64,000 nt of DNA from Variovorax boronicumulans (lineage in GTDB: Bacteria; Pseudomonadota; Gammaproteobacteria; Burkholderiales; Burkholderiaceae_C). Below, piece by piece: positions 8,272 to 18,097 of the stretch. Made by a program: the position numbers and the translations under genes. The first letter of the stretch is position 1, and the number at the start of each line of letters is the position of its first letter. Location: positions 1,116,001 through 1,180,000 of the forward strand of contig NZ_JAUSSG010000001.1 of NCBI RefSeq assembly GCF_030812215.1. The letters are read 5' to 3'. Below the pieces are notes generated by a model. The model did not search any database. It was not told where the DNA came from and worked only from the letters and a program-made list of their open reading frames with translations.

Positions 8272-9720
8272 TTACCAGGGCAGCGAATAGGTCTTGGTGT
8301 TGGTGAAGCTCTTCATCGCCTCGAGCACACCTTCCTTGTAGCCCAGGCCCGAGTCCTTGATGCCGCCGAAGGGCGTGAGCTCCAGCCGGTAGCCCGGCAC
8401 CTCGCGCACGTTGACGCTGCCCACGTTCAGCTCGCGGATGAAACGCGTGATGTAGTCCAGCCGGTTGGTGCAGACCGCCGACGAGAGGCCATAGGCCGTG
8501 CCGTTGGAGATGCGGATCGCCTCGTCGATGTTCTTGAAGCGGATCACCGGCGACACGGGCCCGAAGGTCTCGTGCTTGGCCACCGTCATTTCCGGATCGA
8601 CGTGGTCGAGCACCGTCGGCGAATAGAGCGCACCGCGGCGCTCGTTGCCGCAGCGCAGCTTCGCGCCGGCGGCAATGGCTTCGTTGACGACGGCCTCGAA
8701 CTGCTTGGCGGCGGCCTCGTCGATGACGGTGCCCATGTCGGTGTCGGGGTCCATCGGGTCGCCGTACTTCAGGGCGCGGGTCTTGGCGACCAGCAGTTCG
8801 ACGAACTGGTCGGCCACCGACTCGTGCACCAGCATGCGCTTGACTGCCGTGCAGCGCTGGCCCGAATTCTTGTACGAACCGTTGGCGGCGAGCGTGGCGG
8901 CCTCCTCCACGTCGGCGTCTTCCATCACGATGATCGGGTCGTTGCCGCCCAGCTCCAGGATCTGGCGCTTGTAGACGGCCTTGCCCGCGATGTACTTGCC
9001 GATGGGCACGCCGCCGGTGAAGGTGACGAGGTCGACGTCGGCGTTGGTGAGCAGTTCGTCGGCGATTTCCTTCGGGTCGCCGGTGAGCACCGACAGCATC
9101 TGCGGCGGCAGGCCCGCTTCGTACAGGATGTCGGCCAGGAGGAACGCCGTGAGCGGTGTCTTCTCGCTGGGCTTCAGGACGATGCGGTTGTTGGTCGCAA
9201 TGGCCGGTGCCACCTTGTGGATCACCTGGTTCAGCGGATGGTTGAACGGCGTGATGGCGGTGATGGCGCCCAGCAAGGGCTCTCGCATCGTGTAGACCTT
9301 GCGGCTCTTGCCGTGGTGCGTGAGGTCGCACGAGAACACCTGGCCGTCGTCCACCAGCGCCTGGTTGGCGGCGAACAGCAACACGTCGGACGCGCGGCCC
9401 ACTTCGTACAGCGAGTCCTTGCGCGAGAGACCTGATTCGAGCGTGATGGTGCGCGACATCTCGTCCAGCCGCGAGGCAATGATCTCGCCCGCGCGCATCA
9501 GGATCTTGTAGCGCTCGTAGCGGGTGAGCGTCGGCTTGTAGTCGCGTGCGATGCGCAGCGCATTGCGCACGTCGTCCAGCGTGGCCTTGGGCACGGTGGC
9601 GATCACCTCGCCGGTGTAGGGATAGGTGACCTCGATCGTGCGGTCGCGGTGGACGCGTTCACCGGCGATACGCAGGGCCTCGCGGTGGATGGTGCCTGGC
9701 TTCAGGATGACTTGGCTCAT
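8272..9720 (-). CDS. phnY: Phosphonoacetaldehyde dehydrogenase
   Basis: NAD-dependent aldehyde dehydrogenase, 482 residues, converting phosphonoacetaldehyde to phosphonoacetate. The ALDH landmarks are all present: TPFNHPLNQVIHKVAPAIA, the general base E256 in LELGGND, and the catalytic C290 with its preceding R289 in NSGQRCTAVKR. The KR after the cysteine helps bind the phosphonate in this subgroup. It sits between phnA, whose substrate it makes, and the PhnZ-like gene, all on one strand with tight spacing. With phnW (15998) it completes AEP to phosphonoacetaldehyde to phosphonoacetate to acetate plus phosphate. This is the ALDH PhnY, not the unrelated Fe(II)/2-oxoglutarate dioxygenase called PhnY*. 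Confidence 0.92.
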   Translation of the reverse strand: MSQVILKPGTIHREALRIAGERVHRDRTIEVTYPYTGEVIATVPKATLDDVRNALRIARDYKPTLTRYERYKILMRAGEIIASRLDEMSRTITLESGLSRKDSLYEVGRASDVLLFAANQALVDDGQVFSCDLTHHGKSRKVYTMREPLLGAITAITPFNHPLNQVIHKVAPAIATNNRIVLKPSEKTPLTAFLLADILYEAGLPPQMLSVLTGDPKEIADELLTNADVDLVTFTGGVPIGKYIAGKAVYKRQILELGGNDPIIVMEDADVEEAATLAANGSYKNSGQRCTAVKRMLVHESVADQFVELLVAKTRALKYGDPMDPDTDMGTVIDEAAAKQFEAVVNEAIAAGAKLRCGNERRGALYSPTVLDHVDPEMTVAKHETFGPVSPVIRFKNIDEAIRISNGTAYGLSSAVCTNRLDYITRFIRELNVGSVNVREVPGYRLELTPFGGIKDSGLGYKEGVLEAMKSFTNTKTYSLPW

Positions 9721-9750
9721 GGGTACTTGCTCCGGAAGGCGTTTCGTTCG

Positions 9751-11707
<1,957 letters not shown>

Positions 11708-11734
11708 GGGGCGTATTTTCCCGAAGAATTGAAA

Positions 11735-11760
11735 ACTGTCAACAATCTTTTATTGACAGT
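11735..11760. promoter_or_regulatory. Inverted repeat operator between the two phosphonate arms
   Basis: ACTGTCAA at 11735-11742 and TTGACAGT at 11753-11760 form a perfect 8-bp inverted repeat with a 10-base spacer, in the centre of the region shared by phnR and the transporter operon. The arms contain TTGACA on both strands, so a bound GntR dimer would cover both -35 boxes. The size is right for a FadR-type dimer. Binding is inferred. Confidence 0.65.
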
Positions 11761-11781
11761 CGCCAATCGCCAATCTACATT
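11753..11781 (+). promoter_or_regulatory. Sigma-70 promoter of the aminophosphonate transporter operon
   Basis: Perfect -35 TTGACA (11753-11758), a 17-base spacer and -10 TACATT (11776-11781). It lies 86 bp before the binding-protein ATG and its -35 is the right arm of the inverted repeat. This is the best promoter match I see in the window. Confidence 0.65.
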
Positions 11782-11866
11782 GCGTTCACCGGACCTTGGC
11801 ACGCCACGCGCCGGAGCCCGCCACTCACTCACCCCGGTGATCAGCAAGCCCTCTCAGGAGAAACAG

Positions 11867-12904
11867 ATGACGATGAAACAAAGCACGCGCCGTCTCACGG
11901 CCGCCCTGTGTGTTGCGGCGCTCGGCCTCATGGCCGGCGCGGCGTGGGCGCAGAAGACCCCGCTCCTGGTCTACACGGCGCTCGAGACCGACGCCATGAA
12001 GCTCTACAAGGACGCCTTCGAGAAGGCCAATCCCGACATCGAAGTGAAGTGGGTGCGCGACTCCACCGGCATCGTCACCGCCAAGCTGCTCGCCGAAAAA
12101 GCCAACCCGCAGGCCGACGTGGTGGCGGGCCTCGCCGCCAGCAGCCTCGCGCTGCTGCAGCAGGAAGGCATGCTCCTGCCGTACGAGCCCAAGGGCTTCA
12201 AGGAGCTGAACCCCGCGTACTCCGACAGCGCCCGCCCACCCGCCTGGGTCGGCATGGACGTGTGGGCCGCGACCATCTGCTTCAACCGCGTCGAGGCGCA
12301 GAAGCTGGGCCTGCCCAAGCCCGAAAGCTGGAAGGACCTGGCCAAGCCCGTCTACAAGGGCACGATTTCGATGCCGCACCCGGCCTCCAGCGGCACCGGC
12401 TACCTGGACGTGTCTTCGTGGCTGCAGAACATGGGCGATGCCGAAGGCTGGAAGTACATGGACGCGCTGCACCAGAACATCGCGCAGTACGTGCATTCGG
12501 GCTCCAAGCCCTGCAAGCAGGCGGGTGCGGGCGAGTTCCCGATCGGCATCTCCTTCGAGTTCCGCGCGCACCAGGTCAAGAAGTCGGGCGCGCCGGTCGA
12601 CCTGATCTTTCCGAAGGAGGGCCTGGGCTGGGACATCGAGGCCACCAGCCTCATGAAGACCAGCACGAAGCTGGAGCAAGGCAAGCGCTTCGCCGACTGG
12701 ATGGCCAGCAAGGAAGCCAACCAGATCAGCGCGCGCTGGTGGGCCGTGGTCGCCTACCCCGGTGTCGTGTCGAAGCTCGAAGGCATTCCCGAGAACTACG
12801 AGAAGCTGCTGGCCAAGAACGACATCAACTGGGCCGCGAAGAACCGCGAACGCATCCTGGCCGAGTGGAGCAAGCGCTACGAAGGCAAGGCCGAACCGAA
12901 ATAA
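11867..12904 (+). CDS. 2-aminoethylphosphonate ABC transporter, substrate-binding protein
   Basis: Periplasmic receptor, 345 residues, of the iron/thiamine/AEP-binding (type II) fold. Signal peptide residues 1-27 end in AGAAWAQ. The mature start KTPLLVYTALETDAMKLYKD and the segments WVRDSTGIVTAKLLAEKANP and PHPASSGTGYLDVSSW are typical of the putative AEP-binding proteins encoded in phn clusters. ATG 11867 is preceded by AGGAG. It is followed by an ATPase and a double permease, making a complete importer (PhnSTUV/AepXVW type). The neighbouring phnW, phnY and phnA support AEP or a derivative as ligand. Two conserved cysteines (ATICFN, SKPCKQAG) could form a disulfide. Confidence 0.9.
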   Translation: MTMKQSTRRLTAALCVAALGLMAGAAWAQKTPLLVYTALETDAMKLYKDAFEKANPDIEVKWVRDSTGIVTAKLLAEKANPQADVVAGLAASSLALLQQEGMLLPYEPKGFKELNPAYSDSARPPAWVGMDVWAATICFNRVEAQKLGLPKPESWKDLAKPVYKGTISMPHPASSGTGYLDVSSWLQNMGDAEGWKYMDALHQNIAQYVHSGSKPCKQAGAGEFPIGISFEFRAHQVKKSGAPVDLIFPKEGLGWDIEATSLMKTSTKLEQGKRFADWMASKEANQISARWWAVVAYPGVVSKLEGIPENYEKLLAKNDINWAAKNRERILAEWSKRYEGKAEPK

Positions 12905-13083
12905 GGCTTGCCCCCAGGCTGCGCGCACTTCGTGTCGCTTCTCCAACCCCCTAGCGGGGGCGACACCAGCGGCCCGGCAAAGCCGGTTCCGCGGTGTCCC
13001 GCGAAGAAGCCCGATACGCCCACGACCTTTTCCCCACCCGCGACGCCACGCCCAGCGGCGCCCGCCAACGACGAGTGCGAAAA
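12905..13083. repeat. GC-rich intergenic repeat, copy B
   Basis: Spacer of 179 bp between the binding-protein and ATPase genes. It contains CACTTCGTGTCGCTTC, the hairpin CCCCCTAGCGGGGG (12949-12962) and GCGGCCCGGCAAAGCCGG followed by TTCCGCGGTG. It has the same order of blocks as copy A at 4644. No T-tract follows the hairpin, so it is not a standard terminator, but it could reduce read-through and so set binding protein above ATPase. Confidence 0.55.
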
Positions 13084-14223
13084 ATGGATATGACCGACAC
13101 CAAGTTCATTGCCAGTCCGGTGCCCACGACCGCCCCCGCGGCGCTGGAGATCGTCGGCGTTCGCAAGGACTTCGAGACCTTCAGCGCACTGCGCGATGTG
13201 CACCTGCGCGTGAACCCTGGCGAGATGCTGTGCTTTCTCGGCCCCTCGGGCTGCGGCAAGACGACGCTGCTGCGGATCATCGCGGGGCTGGAGACCCAAA
13301 CGTCCGGACAGATCCTGCAGAACGGCAGGGACGTCTCGTGGCTCTCGCCGGACAAGCGCGACTACGGCATCGTGTTCCAGTCGTATGCGCTCTTTCCCAA
13401 CCTCTCGATTGCCGAGAACATCGGCTACGGGCTGGTCAACAGCCGCGCGCGGAAGGGCGAGATCAAGGCGCGCGTCGAAGAACTCCTGAAGCTCGTCGGC
13501 CTGCCGACTTCGGGCAACAAATACCCGAGCCAGCTTTCCGGCGGCCAGCAGCAGCGCGTGGCCCTCGCCCGCGCGCTCGCCACGCGCCCCGGCCTCCTGC
13601 TGCTCGACGAACCGCTCTCGGCGCTCGACGCGCTGGAGCGCATTCGCCTGCGCGGCGAGATCCGCCGGCTGCAGAAGCAGGTGGGCATCACGACCATCAT
13701 GGTCACGCACGACCAGGAAGAAGCGCTCTCGATGGCCGACCGCATCGTGGTCATGAACCATGGCGTGATCGAGCAGGTCGGCACCCCCATGGAGGTCTAC
13801 GAACAGCCGGCCACGCCCTTCGTGGCGGACTTCGTCGGCAAGGTCAACGTGCTGCGTTCGGTGGCGCTGGGCAACCACCGTTTCCAGGTCGGCGACATGG
13901 AGCTCGAGTGCGATGCCTGCGACGGTGCCTTCGAGCCCGGAGAGGCCGTCAACCTCTACCTGCGCCCCGAGGACCGCGCGGTCGAGCACCTGGGCGACGA
14001 CACGCCCAACCGGCTGCAGGCCAAGGTGACCAAGGTCGAATTCCTCGGCGGCCTGTGCATCGCCGAGGTGACGGCCGATGCGCTGCACGGGCAGGTGCTG
14101 GGCCTGCACTTCTCGCTCAACCAGCTGCACGACCTGGACATCCGCGAAGGCAACACGATCGACATCGCGCTGCGCGCCAACCGCATCCGCGCTTTCTCGG
14201 CCGCACGCTCGCCCAAGCCATGA
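13084..14223 (+). CDS. 2-aminoethylphosphonate ABC transporter, ATP-binding protein
   Basis: ABC ATPase of 379 residues. The nucleotide-binding domain at about 20-255 has Walker [12 protein letters not shown]-loop FQSYALFP, signature [15 protein letters not shown], Walker [13 protein letters not shown] and switch His in [16 protein letters not shown]-terminal TOBE/OB region follows ([26 protein letters not shown]). This is the layout of the FbpC/PotA-type ATPases that serve AEP importers. The MDM start at 13084 is taken; 13090 is an alternative and the SD is poor. The stop overlaps the permease start by four bases (ATGA), indicating translational coupling. Confidence 0.9.
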   Translation: MDMTDTKFIASPVPTTAPAALEIVGVRKDFETFSALRDVHLRVNPGEMLCFLGPSGCGKTTLLRIIAGLETQTSGQILQNGRDVSWLSPDKRDYGIVFQSYALFPNLSIAENIGYGLVNSRARKGEIKARVEELLKLVGLPTSGNKYPSQLSGGQQQRVALARALATRPGLLLLDEPLSALDALERIRLRGEIRRLQKQVGITTIMVTHDQEEALSMADRIVVMNHGVIEQVGTPMEVYEQPATPFVADFVGKVNVLRSVALGNHRFQVGDMELECDACDGAFEPGEAVNLYLRPEDRAVEHLGDDTPNRLQAKVTKVEFLGGLCIAEVTADALHGQVLGLHFSLNQLHDLDIREGNTIDIALRANRIRAFSAARSPKP

Positions 14224-15953
14224 ACACGCTGGCCCACCCTTCCGCCGCGAAGGCGTCGTTCGCCGCACGGCCCGCGATGCGCTGGAGCCGCGACGAAACC
14301 ATCGCGCGCGCCATCCTGTTCGTGGTGATGGCGATGCTGTTCGTGTTTCTCATCGCGCCGCTGGTCACCATCCTCGCGCACGCGGTGCAGGACAAGGACG
14401 GCCGCTTCGTCGGCCTCGCGCACTTCATCACCTACTTCCAGACGCCGAGCCTGCTGCGCGCGGCCTGGAACTCGGTGTGGGTCTCGGCGGCGGTGGTGGC
14501 GATCTCGGTGCCCACCGCCTTCGTCTTCGCCTACGCGCTCACGCGCAGCCGCATGCCGGCGCCGCTGAAGGCGGTGTTCCGGCTCATCGCGCTCATTCCG
14601 CTGCTCGCGCCCTCGCTGCTGTCTGCCATCTCGTTCGTGCAGTGGTTCGGCAACCAGGGGGCGCTCAAGTTCCTGCTGGGCGGCGCATCGATCTACGGCG
14701 CGCCGGGGATCATCCTGGCCGAGGTCTACAACACCTTTCCGCATGCGCTGATGATCCTGGTCACCGCGCTGTCGCTGGCCGACGGCCGGCTGTACGAAGC
14801 GGCCACCGCGCTGCGCACCCGGCCGTTTCGCCAGTTCATGACGATCACGCTGCCCTCGTGCAAGTACGGCCTGATCAGCGCGGCCACGGTGGTCTTCACC
14901 TATGTGGTGAGCGACTTCGGCGCGCCCAAGGTGATCGGCGGCAACTTCAATGTGCTGTCGGTCGACGTGTTCAAGCAGGTGGTCGGGCAGCACAACTTCT
15001 CGATCGGCGCGGTGGTGGGCATGTTGCTGCTGCTGCCTTCGATCGTCTCGTTCGTGATCGACTACGTGGTACGGCGCAAGCTGAAGGCGCAGCTCACCGC
15101 ACGCTCGGTGCCCTACAGCCCCAAGCGCCGCAAGGTGGCCGATGCGCTGCTCACGCTCTTTTGCACGGTGGTGTGCGGCCTGCTGCTGGCCACCATCGGC
15201 ATGGCGATCTACACCTCGGTGATTTCGCTCTGGCCCTACGACCTCTCGCTCACGCTCAAGCACTACCACTTCGTGCTGGTGGAGAGCGACATGGCCGAGG
15301 CCTATGGCAACAGCCTGATCGTGGCGATGGTCACCGCCGTGGCCGGCTCGCTCATCGTGTTCGTGGGCGCCTACCTGATCGAGAAGACGCGCAACCTCGG
15401 CCTCATGCGCAAGGGCATGCACCTGATGGCGGTGCTGTCGATGGCGGTGCCGGGCCTGGTGCTCGGCCTCGGCTACGTGATGTTCTTCAACCATCCGGCC
15501 AACCCGCTGAATTTTCTCTACCAGACGATGGCGATCCTCATCATCTCGATGGTGGTGCACTACTACACCTCGAGCCACCTCACGGCGGTGACGGCGCTCA
15601 AGCAGATCGACAACGAGTTCGAGGCCGTCTCGGCCTCGCTCAAGGTGCCGTTCTTCAAGACCTTCCTGCGGGTGACGGTGCCGGTGTGCCTGCCGGCCAT
15701 CCTCGATATCGGGCGCTACTTCTTCGTGGTGTCGATGGCCAGCCTCTCGTGCGCCATCTTTCTCTACACGCCCGAGACCATCCTCGCCTCGGTCGCGATC
15801 ATGCATCTGGACGACGCCGGCGACATCGGCCCGGCCGCGGCGCTCGCGAGCCTGATCGTGGTCACCTCGACGCTGGTGTGCATCGCCTACTCGCTGCTCA
15901 CGCGCGTGCTGCTCGCGCGCACGCAAGCCTGGCGCAACCTGGCCCGCGGCTGA
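14220..15953 (+). CDS. 2-aminoethylphosphonate ABC transporter permease, two fused modules
   Basis: Inner-membrane permease of 577 residues made of two tandem BPD_transp_1 modules, like FbpB/AfuB. The N-terminal module runs to about residue 290 and includes [20 protein letters not shown], an EAA-loop equivalent. The C-terminal module spans about 300-577 and includes [20 protein letters not shown], the second EAA loop. About twelve hydrophobic segments are visible. One polypeptide therefore supplies both halves of the channel, which explains why only one permease gene lies between the ATPase and phnW. The ATG overlaps the ATPase stop. Confidence 0.9.
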   Translation: MNTLAHPSAAKASFAARPAMRWSRDETIARAILFVVMAMLFVFLIAPLVTILAHAVQDKDGRFVGLAHFITYFQTPSLLRAAWNSVWVSAAVVAISVPTAFVFAYALTRSRMPAPLKAVFRLIALIPLLAPSLLSAISFVQWFGNQGALKFLLGGASIYGAPGIILAEVYNTFPHALMILVTALSLADGRLYEAATALRTRPFRQFMTITLPSCKYGLISAATVVFTYVVSDFGAPKVIGGNFNVLSVDVFKQVVGQHNFSIGAVVGMLLLLPSIVSFVIDYVVRRKLKAQLTARSVPYSPKRRKVADALLTLFCTVVCGLLLATIGMAIYTSVISLWPYDLSLTLKHYHFVLVESDMAEAYGNSLIVAMVTAVAGSLIVFVGAYLIEKTRNLGLMRKGMHLMAVLSMAVPGLVLGLGYVMFFNHPANPLNFLYQTMAILIISMVVHYYTSSHLTAVTALKQIDNEFEAVSASLKVPFFKTFLRVTVPVCLPAILDIGRYFFVVSMASLSCAIFLYTPETILASVAIMHLDDAGDIGPAAALASLIVVTSTLVCIAYSLLTRVLLARTQAWRNLARG

Positions 15954-15997
15954 CACAAACCTTCTTCCTCATTCCCCCTTCCCCGCCTGGAGACACC

Positions 15998-17137
15998 ATG
16001 AGTCAAGCCCCTCACCCCGCTTATCCCATCCTGCTCACGCCCGGCCCCCTGACCACCTCGGACCGCACACGCGAAGCGATGCTGCGCGACTGGGGATCGT
16101 GGGACGCCGACTTCAACCAGATCACCGCGCGCATCCGCAAGGAGGTGCTGAACATCGTGCACGGCACGGGCACGCACGAGTGCGTTCCGCTGCAGGGCAG
16201 CGGCACCTTCTCGGTGGAAGCGGCCATCGGCACCGTCGTGCCGCGCAACGGGCATGTGCTGGTGCCGAGCAACGGCGCGTACTGCCAGCGCCTCGCAAAA
16301 ATCTGCAGGGTGCTCGGCCGCAAGCTGACCACCATCGACTACACCGAGGAAAAGCAGGTCTCGCCCGCCGACGTCGACCGCGCACTCGCAGCCGACCCGA
16401 GCATCACCCACGTCGCTGTCGTGCATTGCGAAACCGGCGCCGGCGTGCTCAACCCGCTGCACGAGATCGCATTGGTCGCTGCAAAGCACGGCCGGGGATT
16501 GATCATCGATGCAATGAGTTCCTTCGGCGCGCTGGAGATCGACGCACGCAAGACGCCCTTCGACGCGGTAGTCGCCGCCTCGGGCAAGTGCCTCGAAGGC
16601 GTGCCCGGCATGGGCTTCGTCGTCATCAAGCGCAGCACGCTCGAAAAATGCGAAGGCAACTGCCATTCGCTGAGCATGGACCTGTACGACCAGTGGGTCT
16701 ACATGGAGAAGACCACGCAATGGCGCTTCACGCCACCCACGCACGTGGTGGCCGCGCTGGACACCGCCATTGCGCAGTACATCGAGGAAGGCGGCCTCGC
16801 CGCGCGCGGCGCGCGCTATGCGCGCAACTGCAAGGGGCTCATCGATGGGCTGGCCGCGCTGGGTTTCAGGAGCTTCCTCGACCCTGCGATCCAGGCGCCG
16901 ATCATCATCACCTTCCACGCGCCCGACGACGCCAACTACGACTTCAAGACCTTCTACCAGGAGGTCAAGAAGCGCGGCTACATCCTCTACCCCGGCAAGC
17001 TCACGCAGGTGGAAACCTTCCGCGTCGGCTGCATGGGGCACTTCGGCGAGGCTGGCATTCCGGGCGCTGTGGCGGCGATTGCCGACACGCTCAAGGCGAT
17101 GAACATCCGGCAGGTCAGCGCGCCGGTTGCTGCATGA
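15998..17137 (+). CDS. phnW: 2-aminoethylphosphonate--pyruvate transaminase
   Basis: PLP enzyme of the class V fold, 379 residues, converting AEP plus pyruvate into phosphonoacetaldehyde plus alanine. PhnW hallmarks are [19 protein letters not shown] at the N-terminus, [39 protein letters not shown] and the Schiff-base lysine K197 in [19 protein letters not shown] 15998 has GGAG seven bases upstream. It lies 44 bp after the transporter permease in the same operon and supplies the aldehyde for phnY in the opposite arm. All residues expected of an active enzyme are present. Confidence 0.94.
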   Translation: MSQAPHPAYPILLTPGPLTTSDRTREAMLRDWGSWDADFNQITARIRKEVLNIVHGTGTHECVPLQGSGTFSVEAAIGTVVPRNGHVLVPSNGAYCQRLAKICRVLGRKLTTIDYTEEKQVSPADVDRALAADPSITHVAVVHCETGAGVLNPLHEIALVAAKHGRGLIIDAMSSFGALEIDARKTPFDAVVAASGKCLEGVPGMGFVVIKRSTLEKCEGNCHSLSMDLYDQWVYMEKTTQWRFTPPTHVVAALDTAIAQYIEEGGLAARGARYARNCKGLIDGLAALGFRSFLDPAIQAPIIITFHAPDDANYDFKTFYQEVKKRGYILYPGKLTQVETFRVGCMGHFGEAGIPGAVAAIADTLKAMNIRQVSAPVAA

Positions 17138-17198
17138 GCGCCGCGCCGGGCCGCCCCAAGCAAGCTCGCTCCGCAGTGCGAAGCACGAAGGTGTACCG
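17138..17198. repeat. GC-rich intergenic repeat, copy C, ending in a ribosome binding site
   Basis: The 61-bp phnW-purU spacer starts with CGCGCCGGGCCGCCCCAAGC and ends AGCACGAAGGTGTACCG directly before the purU ATG. The end resembles the end of copy D at 38267 (AGCGCGGAGGTCTACTG then ATG). The repeat thus brings its own Shine-Dalgarno sequence (GAAGGT/GGAGGT) at the right distance from the following start codon. Confidence 0.55.
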
Positions 17199-18065
17199 AT
17201 GAGCGAAACGACGCCTCGCCGCTACATCCTCACGCTGACCTGTCCGGACCGCACCGGCATCGTGGCGGCGGTGGGCAGTTTCATCGCCAGCCATGGCGGC
17301 CTGATCTCGCAGGCGGCCCAGCACGGCGATGCGCTGCACAACCGCTTCTACATGCGCGTGGAGATCCAGGCCGACACGCTGCCCTTCTACCTCGATGAAT
17401 TCCGGGAGCGCTTCGCACCCGTGGCCAGGCAGTTCGAGATGGAATGGGGCATCTCCGACAGCTCGGTGAAGAAGCGCATGGTGGTGCTGGTGAGCAAGCT
17501 GGACCACTGCCTGAACGACCTCCTGCACCGCTGGCGCAACAAGGACCTGCACTGCGAGATTCCCTGCGTGATCTCCAACCACAACGACCTGCGTTCCTTC
17601 GTCGAGTGGCACGGCATTCCCTACTTCCACGTGCCCGTGACGCCCGAGACCAAGGAGCAGGCCTACGCCGAGGTGGAGCGCCTGTTCCGCGAATTCAGCG
17701 GCGACTTCATGGTGCTCGCGCGCTACATGCAGGTGCTGTCGGACGCGATGACCGAGCGCCTGCGCAACCGCATCATCAACATCCACCACAGCTTCCTGCC
17801 GGCCTTCGTCGGCGGCAAGCCGTACCACCAGGCCTTCGAGCGCGGAGTGAAGATGACCGGCGCCACCAGCCACTACGTGACCGCCGAGCTCGACGCCGGT
17901 CCGATCATCGAGCAGGGCGTGATCGACATCGACCACGGCAACTCGATCGAGGAAATGGTGCGCCTGGGCAAGGACATCGAGAAGAGCGTGTTGTCGCGCA
18001 GCGTGCGCCATCACCTGGAAGACCGGATCCTGGTCCACCGCAACAAGACGGTGGTCTTCAAGTAA
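17199..18065 (+). CDS. purU: Formyltetrahydrofolate deformylase
   Basis: Hydrolyses 10-formyl-THF to formate and THF. It has 288 residues, the family length: an N-terminal ACT domain (about 8-85, ILTLTCPDRTGIVAAVGSFI) and a formyltransferase-fold catalytic domain with IPCVISNHNDL, the catalytic NIHHSFLPAF (N194, H196-H197) and AELDAGPIIEQ (D232). The start 17199 is set by AAGGTG just upstream. It lies 32 bp before a dimethylglycine-dehydrogenase-like flavoprotein. PurU beside demethylases serves to recycle the folate that carries released one-carbon units, so here it probably supports N-demethylation of a substrate imported by the upstream transporter. It could also simply balance purine and one-carbon pools. 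Confidence 0.92.
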   Translation: MSETTPRRYILTLTCPDRTGIVAAVGSFIASHGGLISQAAQHGDALHNRFYMRVEIQADTLPFYLDEFRERFAPVARQFEMEWGISDSSVKKRMVVLVSKLDHCLNDLLHRWRNKDLHCEIPCVISNHNDLRSFVEWHGIPYFHVPVTPETKEQAYAEVERLFREFSGDFMVLARYMQVLSDAMTERLRNRIINIHHSFLPAFVGGKPYHQAFERGVKMTGATSHYVTAELDAGPIIEQGVIDIDHGNSIEEMVRLGKDIEKSVLSRSVRHHLEDRILVHRNKTVVFK

Positions 18066-18097
18066 CCAACTCCCACCGGACAGGAAGCCCACACACC

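Noticed and set aside
13956..15956. Minus-strand open frame of more than 600 codons opposite the phosphonate permease
   Set aside because: Composition is almost all His, Arg, Asp, Glu and Gln, as expected for the reverse of a hydrophobic membrane protein gene.
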